Source: Bacteroidota bacterium (GTDB lineage: Bacteria; Bacteroidota; Bacteroidia; Bacteroidales; F082). From it: a stretch of 35,894 nucleotides of DNA. The notes under the pieces are model-generated. The model was not told the origin of the DNA. It saw only the letters and a program-made list of their open reading frames with translations, and made no database searches. This document shows positions 23,759 to 32,175 of the stretch, in pieces. The stretch's first letter is position 1. Each line of letters begins with the position of its first letter. The stretch lies in the NCBI GenBank assembly GCA_947505205.1, contig CANNKD010000010.1:1-35894 (forward strand). The letters are read 5' to 3'. A program made the translations under genes and the position numbers.

Positions 23759-26215
23759 ATGAAAAATCATTACAGACTCTCCCGATTGGTTATGGTTGCC
23801 ATGATTGCAATCTTCCCATTGACCTTCTTTGGACAGGAAAAGGCTGATCAAACAAAAAGTGAAAAGAAAACCTCTTCTTTTTCTCCTTATTGGTATTTGT
23901 TAGGTGACCTTGGAATTGCAACTCATCATGGCGATTTAGCCCAGTATGGCTTTGCCGGAGACCCAAAATTTTATAAAATTAATGGTCACATTGGTGGCGG
24001 TTACCAATTTGGTGGCGTGCTTGGTTCTAATATTAAGTTAGGCCGCGGCTGGCTTGGTGGCGAAAAAGACGGTTTGAATGCAGTACTCGACTATAACGAT
24101 TATTTCGAAGGAAATATCAATTTGACCATCAATATGGTTAATTTGCTATTTGGAACCGATCAGGATCGCTTGTTCAGTGTTTCACCACATTTTGGTGTCG
24201 GACAAATTCAATTCCAAGCCAAAGCAATTGATCAAACAACATTAGCTGTGATCAATACTGTTGGTTATAGCGGACAATCAAATGGTATCGGAGGCAGACA
24301 TGTTGCACTGACTGCACCTATCGGTCTTGATTTAGGATTTAATGTTGATCCAAAATGGGATTTATATGCCGATTTTACCTTTAATTTTGTTGATACCGAT
24401 GTTTTGGATGCTTATGCTTATGGCAACAAAGCTATGAAAAAAGATATGTATTCAACCTTTAACGTTGGTGCCCGCTATAAATTTGGTGCATCAGGCGCAA
24501 AGAAAATGGCGAAAAATTTCGATATGGTTACCATGGTTGTTTCACCAAGCGTAATGGTTGAAAAAGGTGATTCAGTTTTAGTTACTGTTAGCGGAACAGT
24601 TCCTCCAAAGTATTTTGATAAGAAATCAGCCATGAATATCACTCCTGTCATTACTTATGAAGGTGGATCAACATCTATGGAACCTTTCACTTTAAAAGGT
24701 GAAGAAGTTGTTGGTGATGGTCAGGTTATCAGTTACAAAAATGGTGGCACTTTCACCCATACTGCAAAAGTTCCTTACAATCCAAGTATGAACGTAAGCG
24801 AATTGGTAATTGCTCCTATTATTTATACTCCAAAAGGAGAAACTACTCCAAGCCGCGAAGCGATTCAGGAAAAGGAAAAATTCTATCCTGTTGATCAACG
24901 CAAATTGGCTGATGGTGTAATATATACTTCAAAACGTATTGCTGAAGATGGTCTTACAACTACGGTTACACCTCATGGTTATGAAAAAGAAACCATTTTC
25001 ACAAAAGATGCTGGTCTTTTCTTCAAAGTGAATGAATCAAAATTGGATATTAAACAACCAGAGAACAAGAAAGCGGAAAATGCTGCAAAATTGTCTGGTA
25101 TGTCTAAAGATATTGAAAAAGGATGGGCAGTAAAAGGAATTACAATCACAGGTTGGGCTTCTCCAGAAGGTGAAGAAACATTCAATGCCGGATTGTCAGA
25201 AAAACGCGCAGCCACTGCTGAAACCTATGTTAAGGATCAATTGAATAAATTGGCGAAAGATAAAAAAGCAACTGTTGGCTTTGCAAACGCAAATGATATC
25301 AAATTCTCTAAATCAGGAAATGGTCCTGACTGGAATGGATTTATGACTGCAGTTGAAAAATCTTCGATAAAAGACAAGAACTCTATTTTGAATGTTGTTC
25401 GCTCAGCAGGTGCTGCCCAACGTGAACAGGAAATCAGAAATATGATCTTAATCTATCCTGAACTCGAAAAAGAGATCCTTCCTCCATTACGTCGTGCCGA
25501 AATTTCAATAAATACATTTGAAAACAAGAAAACAGACGCTCAGATTTCTGACCTTGCTTTATCAAATCCTTCGAGTTTGAGCCTCAGTGAGTTGCTTTAT
25601 GCTGCAACTTTGACTTCTGATGCCGGCACACAGAAAAAGATTTATGCAAATACCATGGAATTGCATCCTGATTGTATAAGAGCAGTTGTGAATGCCTCAA
25701 ATACTGAAATTGCAATGGGAAACTATGATGCAGCTAAAGTACTTCTTGAAAAAGGATTGAAGATGTCGGACAAATCAGCTGAGGTTTACAATAACTTAGG
25801 TATTGTTGCTGTTCATAACAAAGATTTTGCTGCTGCTGATTCCTATTTTGCAAAAGCAAAACAATTGGGTGCCGATGTTAGTTACAACCAAGGTTTGGTT
25901 AACATCTACAAAGGTGATTATGCCAATGCAGTTTCATCTATGAAAGGAAAAAAATGTGATTATAACCTCGGTTTGGCACAGACATTAAGCGGGGATCTTG
26001 CAGGTGCAAAATCAACACTTGACTGTGCTCCTGTCACCGGTGAATCTTTGTATCTGAAAGCAATCATTGGTGCCCGTTCAAACGACAAAGCTGCCTTGAT
26101 CAGCAATTTAATGAAAGCGGTTCAAAAGAATGAAGATTATAAAAATCAAGCTAAATGGGATCGTGAATTTATGAATTTCTTTAACGATCAGGATTTTATG
26201 AATATCGTTAAGTAA
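23759..26215 (+). CDS. Large OmpA-like outer-membrane protein with C-terminal TPR repeats
   Basis: The ATG MKNHYRLSRL is chosen over the in-frame TTG at 23735; this gives 818 residues with a signal peptide ending at LTFFGQ. The N-terminal 230 or so residues (YLLGDLGIATHHGD, GGGYQFGGVLG, FTFNFVDTDV, FNVGARYKFGA) look like a small outer-membrane beta-barrel. A beta-sandwich-like middle follows (about 245-400). Next is an OmpA-like region (about 415-590) containing ITGWASPEGEETFNAGLSEK, which resembles the peptidoglycan-binding OmpA helix. The last 190 or so residues are tetratricopeptide-like (EVYNNLGIVAVHNKDFAAA, LVNIYKGDYANAV). The protein could tie the outer membrane to peptidoglycan while scaffolding partners. 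Two promoters and a strong terminator suggest high, independent expression. Confidence 0.85.
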   Translation: MKNHYRLSRLVMVAMIAIFPLTFFGQEKADQTKSEKKTSSFSPYWYLLGDLGIATHHGDLAQYGFAGDPKFYKINGHIGGGYQFGGVLGSNIKLGRGWLGGEKDGLNAVLDYNDYFEGNINLTINMVNLLFGTDQDRLFSVSPHFGVGQIQFQAKAIDQTTLAVINTVGYSGQSNGIGGRHVALTAPIGLDLGFNVDPKWDLYADFTFNFVDTDVLDAYAYGNKAMKKDMYSTFNVGARYKFGASGAKKMAKNFDMVTMVVSPSVMVEKGDSVLVTVSGTVPPKYFDKKSAMNITPVITYEGGSTSMEPFTLKGEEVVGDGQVISYKNGGTFTHTAKVPYNPSMNVSELVIAPIIYTPKGETTPSREAIQEKEKFYPVDQRKLADGVIYTSKRIAEDGLTTTVTPHGYEKETIFTKDAGLFFKVNESKLDIKQPENKKAENAAKLSGMSKDIEKGWAVKGITITGWASPEGEETFNAGLSEKRAATAETYVKDQLNKLAKDKKATVGFANANDIKFSKSGNGPDWNGFMTAVEKSSIKDKNSILNVVRSAGAAQREQEIRNMILIYPELEKEILPPLRRAEISINTFENKKTDAQISDLALSNPSSLSLSELLYAATLTSDAGTQKKIYANTMELHPDCIRAVVNASNTEIAMGNYDAAKVLLEKGLKMSDKSAEVYNNLGIVAVHNKDFAAADSYFAKAKQLGADVSYNQGLVNIYKGDYANAVSSMKGKKCDYNLGLAQTLSGDLAGAKSTLDCAPVTGESLYLKAIIGARSNDKAALISNLMKAVQKNEDYKNQAKWDREFMNFFNDQDFMNIVK

Positions 26216-26236
26216 TTGATTGGTTTTATAGATTAT

Positions 26237-26269
26237 AAAACCGCCTGCAACTGCAGGCGGTTTTTTTTT
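26237..26269 (+). terminator. Strong rho-independent terminator after the OmpA/TPR gene
   Basis: Thirteen-base arms AAAACCGCCTGCA and TGCAGGCGGTTTT (26237-26249 and 26252-26264) are perfectly complementary and are followed by a T run to 26269. The minus strand also has T-rich sequence beyond the stem, so it may work for the convergent kinase operon as well. Confidence 0.9.
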
Positions 26270-26354
26270 ATGTTATATTAGCAGCCGTGATAACGAATAC
26301 TATTCGTGGTGATGCTACTAAAGCAAGAAGAGAGAAATTAAGGTTGGTTTGCGT

Positions 26355-26990
26355 TTACAACAAAATACGATGAATACCCATTTCATAGGTCTGGTGAATG
26401 ACTTCAATAATCTTTAGGTAATCGTCGTTATTATGCACAAAATCAATGTTATTTGTGTCGATGATGAGGATTCTCATGTCTTTTTGCTGTACCATAAACT
26501 CAAAATATCCATCCTGAATACGCGAAAGGTAATCATCCTGAATTTGTTGCTCATACGATCTTCCACGCTGACGAATATTGTTTTGAAGCTTATCGACTTC
26601 AAGGTATAAATAAACCAACAAATCGGGTTTTGGCAAAGTGGAGCTGATAAAATTAAAGAATCTTGTAAAAAGTGCTAACTCGTCTTCAGGAAGTGTTTTT
26701 CGGGCAAACACTAATGACTTCATGATGTAATAGTCGGAAATGATGAAAGATGAAAACAAATCGAAAACGCCTAACTGGTCCTTTAATTGTTGGAAACGCG
26801 ATGCCATAAATGACATTTCGAGTGGGAAAGCGTATTTGTCCTGATCCTCATAAAACTTTGGCAAAAACGCGTTGTCTTCGAATTGTTCGAGAATGAGTTT
26901 TGCATTAAATTCTTGAGAAATTCGGGTTGCTAACGACGTCTTTCCCGCTCCAATCGTACCTTCTATCGCTATAAAATTATATTGTATCAT
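26355..26990 (-). CDS. Deoxynucleoside kinase (dAK/dGK type)
   Basis: This 211-residue P-loop kinase salvages deoxynucleosides by phosphorylating them to 5'-monophosphates in the cytoplasm. The P-loop is GTIGAGKT (residues 11-18), and LILEQFEDNAFLPKFYED contains the Glu that acts as base. MSFMASRFQQLKD supplies the substrate-binding Arg/Gln, DYYIMKSLVFA follows, and LLVYLYLEVDKLQNNIRQRGRSYE includes the lid Arg residues. Length and motifs fit the bacterial dNK family. It is the last gene of a minus-strand cluster, 18 bp after folK; this pairing (sometimes a fusion) is familiar in Bacteroidota. The base preference (dA, dG or broader) is not readable. Confidence 0.92.
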   Translation of the reverse strand: MIQYNFIAIEGTIGAGKTSLATRISQEFNAKLILEQFEDNAFLPKFYEDQDKYAFPLEMSFMASRFQQLKDQLGVFDLFSSFIISDYYIMKSLVFARKTLPEDELALFTRFFNFISSTLPKPDLLVYLYLEVDKLQNNIRQRGRSYEQQIQDDYLSRIQDGYFEFMVQQKDMRILIIDTNNIDFVHNNDDYLKIIEVIHQTYEMGIHRILL

Positions 26991-27008
26991 TCACGCAAAT
27001 ATACTCAA

Positions 27009-27521
27009 CTAAATAATATGTCTGCCTTGTGGATAGAAGGTTTTTACCTCATTTTTATCCTGTATTAAATCAAGAATTTCAGTCTGATTCAATAAAAGTG
27101 TTGGATGGATAAGGTTTGGTGCGATCTCAGCCATCGGAAGCATCGTAAACTTTCGCAGATGAAGCCTTGGATGTGGTATTGTAAGTGATTCACTGTTAAT
27201 TACTTCGTTATTGAAATAGAGAATATCTAAATCAATGGTTCGTGATGTATATGAACCGTCAATTCGTATTCTACCCATTGTATTTTCGATGGCAAGTAAT
27301 TTTTCGAGCAACTGAAACGCATTTAAAATTGTTTCAACTGTAATTACCTGATTCAAAAATAATTGATCCGATTCAAATCCCCAGGGAGCACTTTCATAGA
27401 TGGAAGATTGTTTGATGATTCCGTTGCCATCTTTTTCAATTTTACTTTTTGCTTCATTTAATAAGCCTTCGCGGTCACTTAAGTTGGTTCCTAATAAAAT
27501 ATAGGCAATATTTGGCTTCAT
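27009..27521 (-). CDS. folK: 2-amino-4-hydroxy-6-hydroxymethyldihydropteridine pyrophosphokinase (HPPK)
   Basis: This 170-residue protein matches the compact HPPK length. It transfers pyrophosphate from ATP to hydroxymethyl-dihydropterin in folate synthesis. The motifs are LLGTNLSDREGLL at the N-terminus, SSIYESAPWGFESDQLFLNQV (pterin-binding), ENTMGRIRID and the signature TSRTIDLDILYF with the magnesium-binding Asp pair, then IPHPRLHLRKFTMLPMAEI. It lies 5 bp after the glucosaminidase gene and 18 bp before the deoxynucleoside kinase gene, so all three are probably co-transcribed. folP is not in the window. Confidence 0.95.
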   Translation of the reverse strand: MKPNIAYILLGTNLSDREGLLNEAKSKIEKDGNGIIKQSSIYESAPWGFESDQLFLNQVITVETILNAFQLLEKLLAIENTMGRIRIDGSYTSRTIDLDILYFNNEVINSESLTIPHPRLHLRKFTMLPMAEIAPNLIHPTLLLNQTEILDLIQDKNEVKTFYPQGRHII

Positions 27522-27526
27522 GGGTT

Positions 27527-28300
27527 TTAGATGTTACTCGCAAGAACATCTTCGGTAGAAGCACCTGATCGGGATAACATTTGGATGAGTGACTCCAGTT
27601 TTCGGCCGTAATCGATGTCTGCAGCCCAGGTTCCGGACAAGGAATATACATCGGGCGCGATGCCGCGTTTAACATAAATAAATCTCGAATCAACAAGTTC
27701 AGTTTTCAGCGGATCGTTACTTGCATAAGCCTTTAAATGCTGAATATGTGCCCTGATTCCTTCTTCAATGCTAGCAAAGGACGAGCCGGAATTATTATTT
27801 CCAACAGCTCCCAAGCCACAGAAATTAAATTGATTTGCCTTTACCGAACCTTTGAATTTGAGAAATCCTGTTTCGAGACACATCTGACTAATAGCAATAT
27901 CGTGGTTGATTCCTTCTAAAGCACAGTTAGATAAATAACTATCAATAACTTGATTGACAAATGATTGAGCAAGTTTTGGATTATGTGTTAAAAGAAATTT
28001 CGCCAATTGTATTTTGTTGGAAGTTCCTCGCGATTGTATCAAGATGGTTGGATTGAACCGAACTGTTATTTCAGGAAGGTCAAAAATATACTCTGGATAC
28101 TCAATTAAAAATGAAGTGTCAGCGAGCAGTAATTCATTTTCGGATTTCACGCGGTCAATCAAAGAATCAATTCTGGAATAAGGTTTTTTATACGTATCTG
28201 TTGTGTAACTTCCTGCAATCACCAACATGATTATCAGGAAACTGAGTGAAGCCACCTGAATGAGAAATCGTTTGTTTGTAACAAGGTAATGATGCATCAA
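27527..28300 (-). CDS. Membrane-anchored glucosaminidase-domain protein (GH73-like)
   Basis: This 257-residue protein has a short cytoplasmic N-terminus, one membrane anchor (about residues 13-30) and a probable extracytoplasmic domain. Residues about 120-245 form a mannosyl-glycoprotein endo-beta-GlcNAcase/glucosaminidase domain. INHDIAISQMCLETGFLKFKG holds the likely catalytic Glu143, followed by NQFNFCGLGAVG, FASIEEGIRAHIQHLKAYA and the terminal YSLSGTWAADIDYGRKL. It should cleave peptidoglycan between GlcNAc and MurNAc and act in wall turnover. The start ATG is followed directly by a second ATG. It is the first gene of the minus-strand cluster with folK and the kinase gene. Confidence 0.88.
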   Translation of the reverse strand: MMHHYLVTNKRFLIQVASLSFLIIMLVIAGSYTTDTYKKPYSRIDSLIDRVKSENELLLADTSFLIEYPEYIFDLPEITVRFNPTILIQSRGTSNKIQLAKFLLTHNPKLAQSFVNQVIDSYLSNCALEGINHDIAISQMCLETGFLKFKGSVKANQFNFCGLGAVGNNNSGSSFASIEEGIRAHIQHLKAYASNDPLKTELVDSRFIYVKRGIAPDVYSLSGTWAADIDYGRKLESLIQMLSRSGASTEDVLASNI

Positions 28301-28592
28301 AGCTATATTTTATTTGCTGATACAAAGATGAATGTATGTTTTGATCTTTTTGGTATTGCAAACCGTTATTTTTGCACAAATTATTGTTAATATTGTAATG
28401 GTTTTAATTGGCTGAATTTAGTAATAGCTAATGTTCGAAATCGAACAATTGATGCTCAACTACGTCCATTTATTTTTCTCAGTAATGAGAAATGAAATTT
28501 TTAAATAGCTGATTTTAAATTATTTATAAAAGTGTGCATGATTTGTGTAAATGAAAGTGAATCAATTATTAATCAAATAAAAATATATCCAA
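28301..28592 (+). promoter_or_regulatory. Intergenic region upstream of sppA with two perfect inverted repeats
   Basis: This 292-bp divergent region contains a candidate promoter (TTTG at 28340-28343, 23-bp spacer, TATTTTTG at 28367-28374). Next come TGTTCGA-AA-TCGAACA at 28433-28448 and TTTCTCA-gtaa-TGAGAAA at 28476-28493, both with perfect 7-bp arms and no T run of a terminator. The leader would be long (about 210 nt) if that promoter drives sppA. No open frame here looks coding. Confidence 0.5.
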
Positions 28593-30371
28593 ATGAAAGA
28601 GTTTTTTAAATTTATGTTCGCATCCCTTTTGGGAACCATGCTAACCTTGTTACTGTTATTGTTCATTTTTATCGGCCTTGTTTTTTCATTGGTGTCAATG
28701 GCTGAAAGTGAACAGGTTAAGTTAAAACCAAATACAGTATTGACTATTACCTTCGATCAACCCATTGTTGACAGGACAAACAAAGATCCATTCGAAAATT
28801 TCAATTTCGCTTCGTTAAAAACCGAGAACAAACTTGGTTTGAATGATATTTTGAAGAATATTGAAAAGGCAGCAAAAGATCCGAATATCTGTGGTATTTA
28901 TCTGGACTTATCCGGATTGGATGTTGGGATTGCAAATTTGGAGGAAATCAGAATTAAACTGCTAAAGTTCAAAGAATCAGGTAAATGGATCATGAGTTAT
29001 TCTGAAGATTATGGTCAGGCAAGCTATTATTTAGCTAGTTTGTCGAACGAAATCTACGTTAATCCGGAAGGTTCATTGACGTTCAAGGGATTGAGTTCAC
29101 AGCTCGTTTTCATCAAAAATTTACTTGATAAACTTGAAATTCAACCTCAAATTATTCGTGGTCCAAACAATAAATTTAAAAGTGCCGTTGAGCCATTGAT
29201 GTACGATAAAATGAGTGAAGCAAACCGTGAGCAGATGCAAACATTGCTAAATTCTATTTGGGGAAAATTTATTGTTGCAATCAGCGAAAGCCGTGGAATT
29301 AGTGCAGATCAGCTGAATTTGTTAGCTGATAATCTTGAAATTTCTTCTGCTGACAAAGCACTCGAATATAAATTTGTCGATGGATTAGCCTATAAAGATG
29401 AAATATTGGCGAAACTCCGTCAAAAAACGGGCTTAGGGGAAAAAGATAAAATTGCTTCAGTCAGTTTGGGAAAATATTCCAATGCTGTTGTAGGTGAGGA
29501 AAATGCAAGCCGTAATAAAATTGCAGTTATTTATGCGATTGGTTCAATTGGTGGAGGAGAAGGTTCTGAAACAGAAATTGGTTCTGAAGCCTTATCAAAA
29601 ACCATTCGTAAAGCCCGTGAGGATGAAAAGATTAAAGCAATTGTATTTCGTGTGAACTCGCCCGGCGGAAGCGCACTGGCATCTGAAATCATTCGCCGCG
29701 AAGTTGAACTGGCAAAAAACACCAAACCTTTTATCGTTTCGATGGGCAATGTGGCTGCTTCGGGCGGATATTGGATTTCGACCAATGCCGATTATATTTT
29801 CGCAGATGCAAACACAATAACCGGCTCAATTGGTGTTTTTGGTGTTATTCCAAATATGAAAGGCTTGTTTAACAATAAGTTAGGTATTACCTTCGATAAA
29901 GTTATGACCAACAAAAACGCTGATTTCTTTGGTACGATGGAACCATTAAGCGAATTTCAGGCAGCGAAGATTCAGTATGAAGTGGTGAAAATTTATGATG
30001 ATTTCACCGGATTGGTAGCACGCACACGTAAATTGCGTCAATCGTATGTTGATAGTATCGGTCAGGGCCGCGTTTGGGCCGGCAGTGATGCCATCAAATT
30101 GGGTTTGGTTGATAAGATTGGTGGTATTGAAGACGCTATCGCTTATGCCGCTGAGAAGGCTTCACTGGGAACTGATTTTAAAGTGACCGAATTGCCCGAA
30201 CAGAAAGAACCGATGCAAAAACTTGTTGAAGGTTTCAGCGGACAAACACATGCAAAAGCCATGTTAAAAGCCGAATTAGGCGATTATTATGGATATGTGG
30301 AATATATTGAGCAATTGAAAGGGATGAAAGGCATACAAGCCCGTTTACCTTTTCAGATGGTGATTGAATAA
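28593..30371 (+). CDS. sppA: Signal peptide peptidase SppA, 67K type
   Basis: At 592 residues this is the long, duplicated form of SppA seen in E. coli and Bacteroidota. An N-terminal membrane anchor (about residues 10-36) leaves the two ClpP-like domains in the periplasm. The Ser-Lys dyad is split between repeats: Lys196 in KFKSAVEPL from the first half and Ser390 in MGNVAASGGYWIS from the second. Supporting motifs are VFRVNSPGGSALASEIIRRE, TITGSIGVFGVIPNMKGL and GRVWAGSDAIKLGLVDKIGG. It degrades cleaved signal peptides at the membrane. It stands alone, with its own upstream region and a strong terminator. Confidence 0.96.
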   Translation: MKEFFKFMFASLLGTMLTLLLLLFIFIGLVFSLVSMAESEQVKLKPNTVLTITFDQPIVDRTNKDPFENFNFASLKTENKLGLNDILKNIEKAAKDPNICGIYLDLSGLDVGIANLEEIRIKLLKFKESGKWIMSYSEDYGQASYYLASLSNEIYVNPEGSLTFKGLSSQLVFIKNLLDKLEIQPQIIRGPNNKFKSAVEPLMYDKMSEANREQMQTLLNSIWGKFIVAISESRGISADQLNLLADNLEISSADKALEYKFVDGLAYKDEILAKLRQKTGLGEKDKIASVSLGKYSNAVVGEENASRNKIAVIYAIGSIGGGEGSETEIGSEALSKTIRKAREDEKIKAIVFRVNSPGGSALASEIIRREVELAKNTKPFIVSMGNVAASGGYWISTNADYIFADANTITGSIGVFGVIPNMKGLFNNKLGITFDKVMTNKNADFFGTMEPLSEFQAAKIQYEVVKIYDDFTGLVARTRKLRQSYVDSIGQGRVWAGSDAIKLGLVDKIGGIEDAIAYAAEKASLGTDFKVTELPEQKEPMQKLVEGFSGQTHAKAMLKAELGDYYGYVEYIEQLKGMKGIQARLPFQMVIE

Positions 30372-30393
30372 ACTGATTAAGAGATTTTAAGTG

Positions 30394-30428
30394 AAAGTCC
30401 GGTAGCCATTTGGTTGCCGGACTTTTTT
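30394..30428 (+). terminator. Rho-independent terminator after sppA
   Basis: Fourteen-base arms (30394-30407 and 30412-30425), paired throughout if two G-U are allowed, enclose loop ATTT and end in a T run to 30428. The core is AAAGTCCGG / CCGGACTTT. Confidence 0.9.
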
Positions 30429-30565
30429 ATAACTCACAGATTCCGCAGATTATCAATTTGTTACCGCATGAACTTATTCACCGATGGTAATCCTTTCACG
30501 TGGACTTATAAATCAAAAAGCTGATTACAGCAAAACTTTCATAATGTTGAAATCGGATAATCTGT

Positions 30566-30862
30566 TCATAAAAATTGTAGGATACTATTCAAATCTTGTC
30601 TTCCAACAATTGCCATTATCTCAACTACTCCATTGTTTAGTCTGTAAAATATACTATCAGACCCGCAAACACAACGTCTGTATCCTGTTTTTATATAATC
30701 AACTGATTCAAATGAAAATGGTCGTTGGGCTATCATGTCAAAATACTCAAAAAATGAATCAAAGTATTTATCAGCTTGAGTCACTCCAAACTTTTCGATG
30801 CCGTAATGATGAGTCCGTATCAAGTCTTCCTTAGCTTCATTACTTAATCTATATCTGACCAT
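30566..30862 (-). CDS. parE: ParE/RelE-superfamily toxin
   Basis: This 98-residue protein has a ParE-type profile. It opens MVRYRLSNEAKEDLIRTHHYGIEKFG, like the first helix pair of plasmid ParE toxins. TGYRRCVCGSDSIFYRL resembles the conserved G-x-R-x-x-x-x-x-x-I-x-Y-R core, and VVEIMAIVGRQDL is the final strand. ParE toxins act on DNA gyrase; others in the superfamily cut mRNA on ribosomes, and the sequence here favours ParE. Its start overlaps the end of the antitoxin gene by 14 bp, the usual coupled arrangement. The frame on the opposite strand (30484-30834) is a shadow. Confidence 0.88.
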   Translation of the reverse strand: MVRYRLSNEAKEDLIRTHHYGIEKFGVTQADKYFDSFFEYFDMIAQRPFSFESVDYIKTGYRRCVCGSDSIFYRLNNGVVEIMAIVGRQDLNSILQFL

Positions 30863-31094
30863 TAAGTAATGACTTTGAATGTTTTAAAATTAGTTCTTTA
30901 GTACCATCAGTAAATCCACTACTTTCAGATTTATCTAATTTAGCCCTAATAAAATCAACCTGAACTTGCTGCTTTCTAGCCTGTCTAATTAAATCATTAA
31001 TTAGTTCACTTTTACTAGTGTATTCTTCATTATTCACTTGTACTTTTAACCATTCTTCATTTGGTTTTGTGAACGATATACTTTGTCTTGCCAT
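30849..31094 (-). CDS. parD: ParD-type ribbon-helix-helix antitoxin
   Basis: This 81-residue protein has an N-terminal strand MARQSISFTKPNEEWL typical of ribbon-helix-helix repressors, followed by VNNEEYTSKSELINDLIRQAR, which matches the ParD dimerisation helix. The C-terminal tail would wrap the toxin. It neutralises ParE and should repress its own operon. A full consensus promoter and a palindrome lie directly upstream, and the toxin gene overlaps its end. This is a complete two-gene module. Confidence 0.9.
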   Translation of the reverse strand: MARQSISFTKPNEEWLKVQVNNEEYTSKSELINDLIRQARKQQVQVDFIRAKLDKSESSGFTDGTKELILKHSKSLLNGQI

Positions 31095-31111
31095 AATATT
31101 TTATTTTGATG

Positions 31112-31143
31112 CAAATATACACCAAATTTGCACCACTTGCAAA
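31112..31143 (-). promoter_or_regulatory. parDE promoter with an overlapping palindromic operator
   Basis: On the minus strand TTTG (31140-31143), a 20-bp spacer and TATATTTG (31112-31119) match the consensus exactly; the parD ATG lies 18 bp further on. The palindrome TTTGCA-ccact-TGCAAA at 31127-31143 covers the -33 box and half the spacer, where a ParD dimer or ParDE complex could block transcription. Confidence 0.65.
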
Positions 31144-31296
31144 ATTTCTTGTTTTGTTGGCAACGTCGTCACGCAAATACACGCAGGGCGGGAGTTTCCC
31201 GATAAATTTCCTACAAAGAATTGCTTTTCAAAATCCTAATTTCCTGTCAACGAAGCTGAAATCCTTGGCTTGCTGGTATTTTGCTATTGTAAGCAG
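31140..31296. other. Non-coding segment of unusual composition beside parDE
   Basis: Between the parDE promoter and the next gene is sequence richer in G and C than its surroundings, including CGGGA-gtt-TCCCG at 31189-31201 and GTTGGCAAC near 31155. It has no convincing open frame. It gives me the impression of a recurrent intergenic module found in related genomes, but that is from memory, not a search. Confidence 0.35.
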
Positions 31297-32175
31297 CTAT
31301 TTTTTAATTTTCAATCTATTATACAAGTCAATCGTTTTTTGCTTTTTCTCAAAATTTAAATAAACTGGCACACTCTCTTTTGACTGAATTAAAATGTATG
31401 GTCCAAATCCATTTTTAACAAACAATTTTGCGTCTCTGTCGTTGGTAAATCTAAAGTTTCCGATCAAAGTTTTGCCGAATGCATATCCGTTTGTCCTTAA
31501 TGAAATATTTGGAATTGCAGAAACAGTATCTATCTGCTCAATGTCATTAAAAGAAATTGTTACTCCATAAAACCCCTTTATTATAAATGCATCATTGTCA
31601 AATTGCACCTTAGTCTCTTGGTAATTAGGGATTATTGTTGAAACCAGAATCAATAAAACAATCAAATAAAACAGTGGTTTAGTCCATTTTCTAAACGATT
31701 TGTCACTATACTGTATGATATTTTCGCTACCAATTAATGACTGGATTAATTGGCTGATTTCATCTGGGTTATTAGTCCCAATCCGAACAACGGAGGTCTT
31801 GTGCTTAAATCGAAGTTCAATGGCTTTTAGCCCTGATACATTATATAACCAACCACTTGGCAGCATTCGAATACCAATTCCATAGAATGCAGAATTAGTT
31901 ATAGGTGTGCACGAGCTTAAATCTGCAATTGTATAAGTTTTTGAGACTAATCCAAGCCCCAATTTAAACGAAACGTGAGTGCTGTCGACGGTTATTGTCA
32001 GTTTGTAAAAAGTCAACAAACAAATAAAAAGAGTTATTGTAAGAATAAAAAGAATATATAAATTCGGTGAATTTGCAAGCGCCGATTTAATCATCAATAC
32101 TGTAAATAGTAGAAATAAGGGCAACAGAATCATAATAGAGACTGTCCCAATTTGAGTGTATTTCTTTGTTTTCAT
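31297..32175 (-). CDS. Membrane protein with two PH-like (bPH) segments
   Basis: From the ATG MKTKKYTQIG (a GTG nine codons upstream is also open) the protein has 292 residues. Two membrane helices lie near the N-terminus (about 9-30 and 36-56), and a third in the middle (about 165-183). After the second, YKLTITVDSTHVSFKLGLG and KTYTIADLSSCTPI resemble the start of bacterial PH-like domains, ending near NNPDEISQLIQSLIG. After the third helix, VQFDNDAFIIKGFYGVTISF begins a second, similar beta-rich segment to the C-terminus. Function is unknown; bPH domains are thought to mediate binding at membranes. A -7 box TATCTTTG (32242-32249, minus) lies 66 bp upstream. It sits next to the toxin-antitoxin pair in a region that looks accessory. 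Confidence 0.7.
   Translation of the reverse strand: MKTKKYTQIGTVSIMILLPLFLLFTVLMIKSALANSPNLYILFILTITLFICLLTFYKLTITVDSTHVSFKLGLGLVSKTYTIADLSSCTPITNSAFYGIGIRMLPSGWLYNVSGLKAIELRFKHKTSVVRIGTNNPDEISQLIQSLIGSENIIQYSDKSFRKWTKPLFYLIVLLILVSTIIPNYQETKVQFDNDAFIIKGFYGVTISFNDIEQIDTVSAIPNISLRTNGYAFGKTLIGNFRFTNDRDAKLFVKNGFGPYILIQSKESVPVYLNFEKKQKTIDLYNRLKIKK

Noticed and set aside
30484-30834. Plus-strand frame of 116 codons
   Set aside because: It is antisense to the parE gene, whose family features are clear, and its own translation has no recognisable signature.
31106-31363. Plus-strand 85-codon frame over the parDE promoter
   Set aside because: It covers a consensus promoter and the end of the PH-like protein gene, and its translation is low in charged residues and looks accidental.
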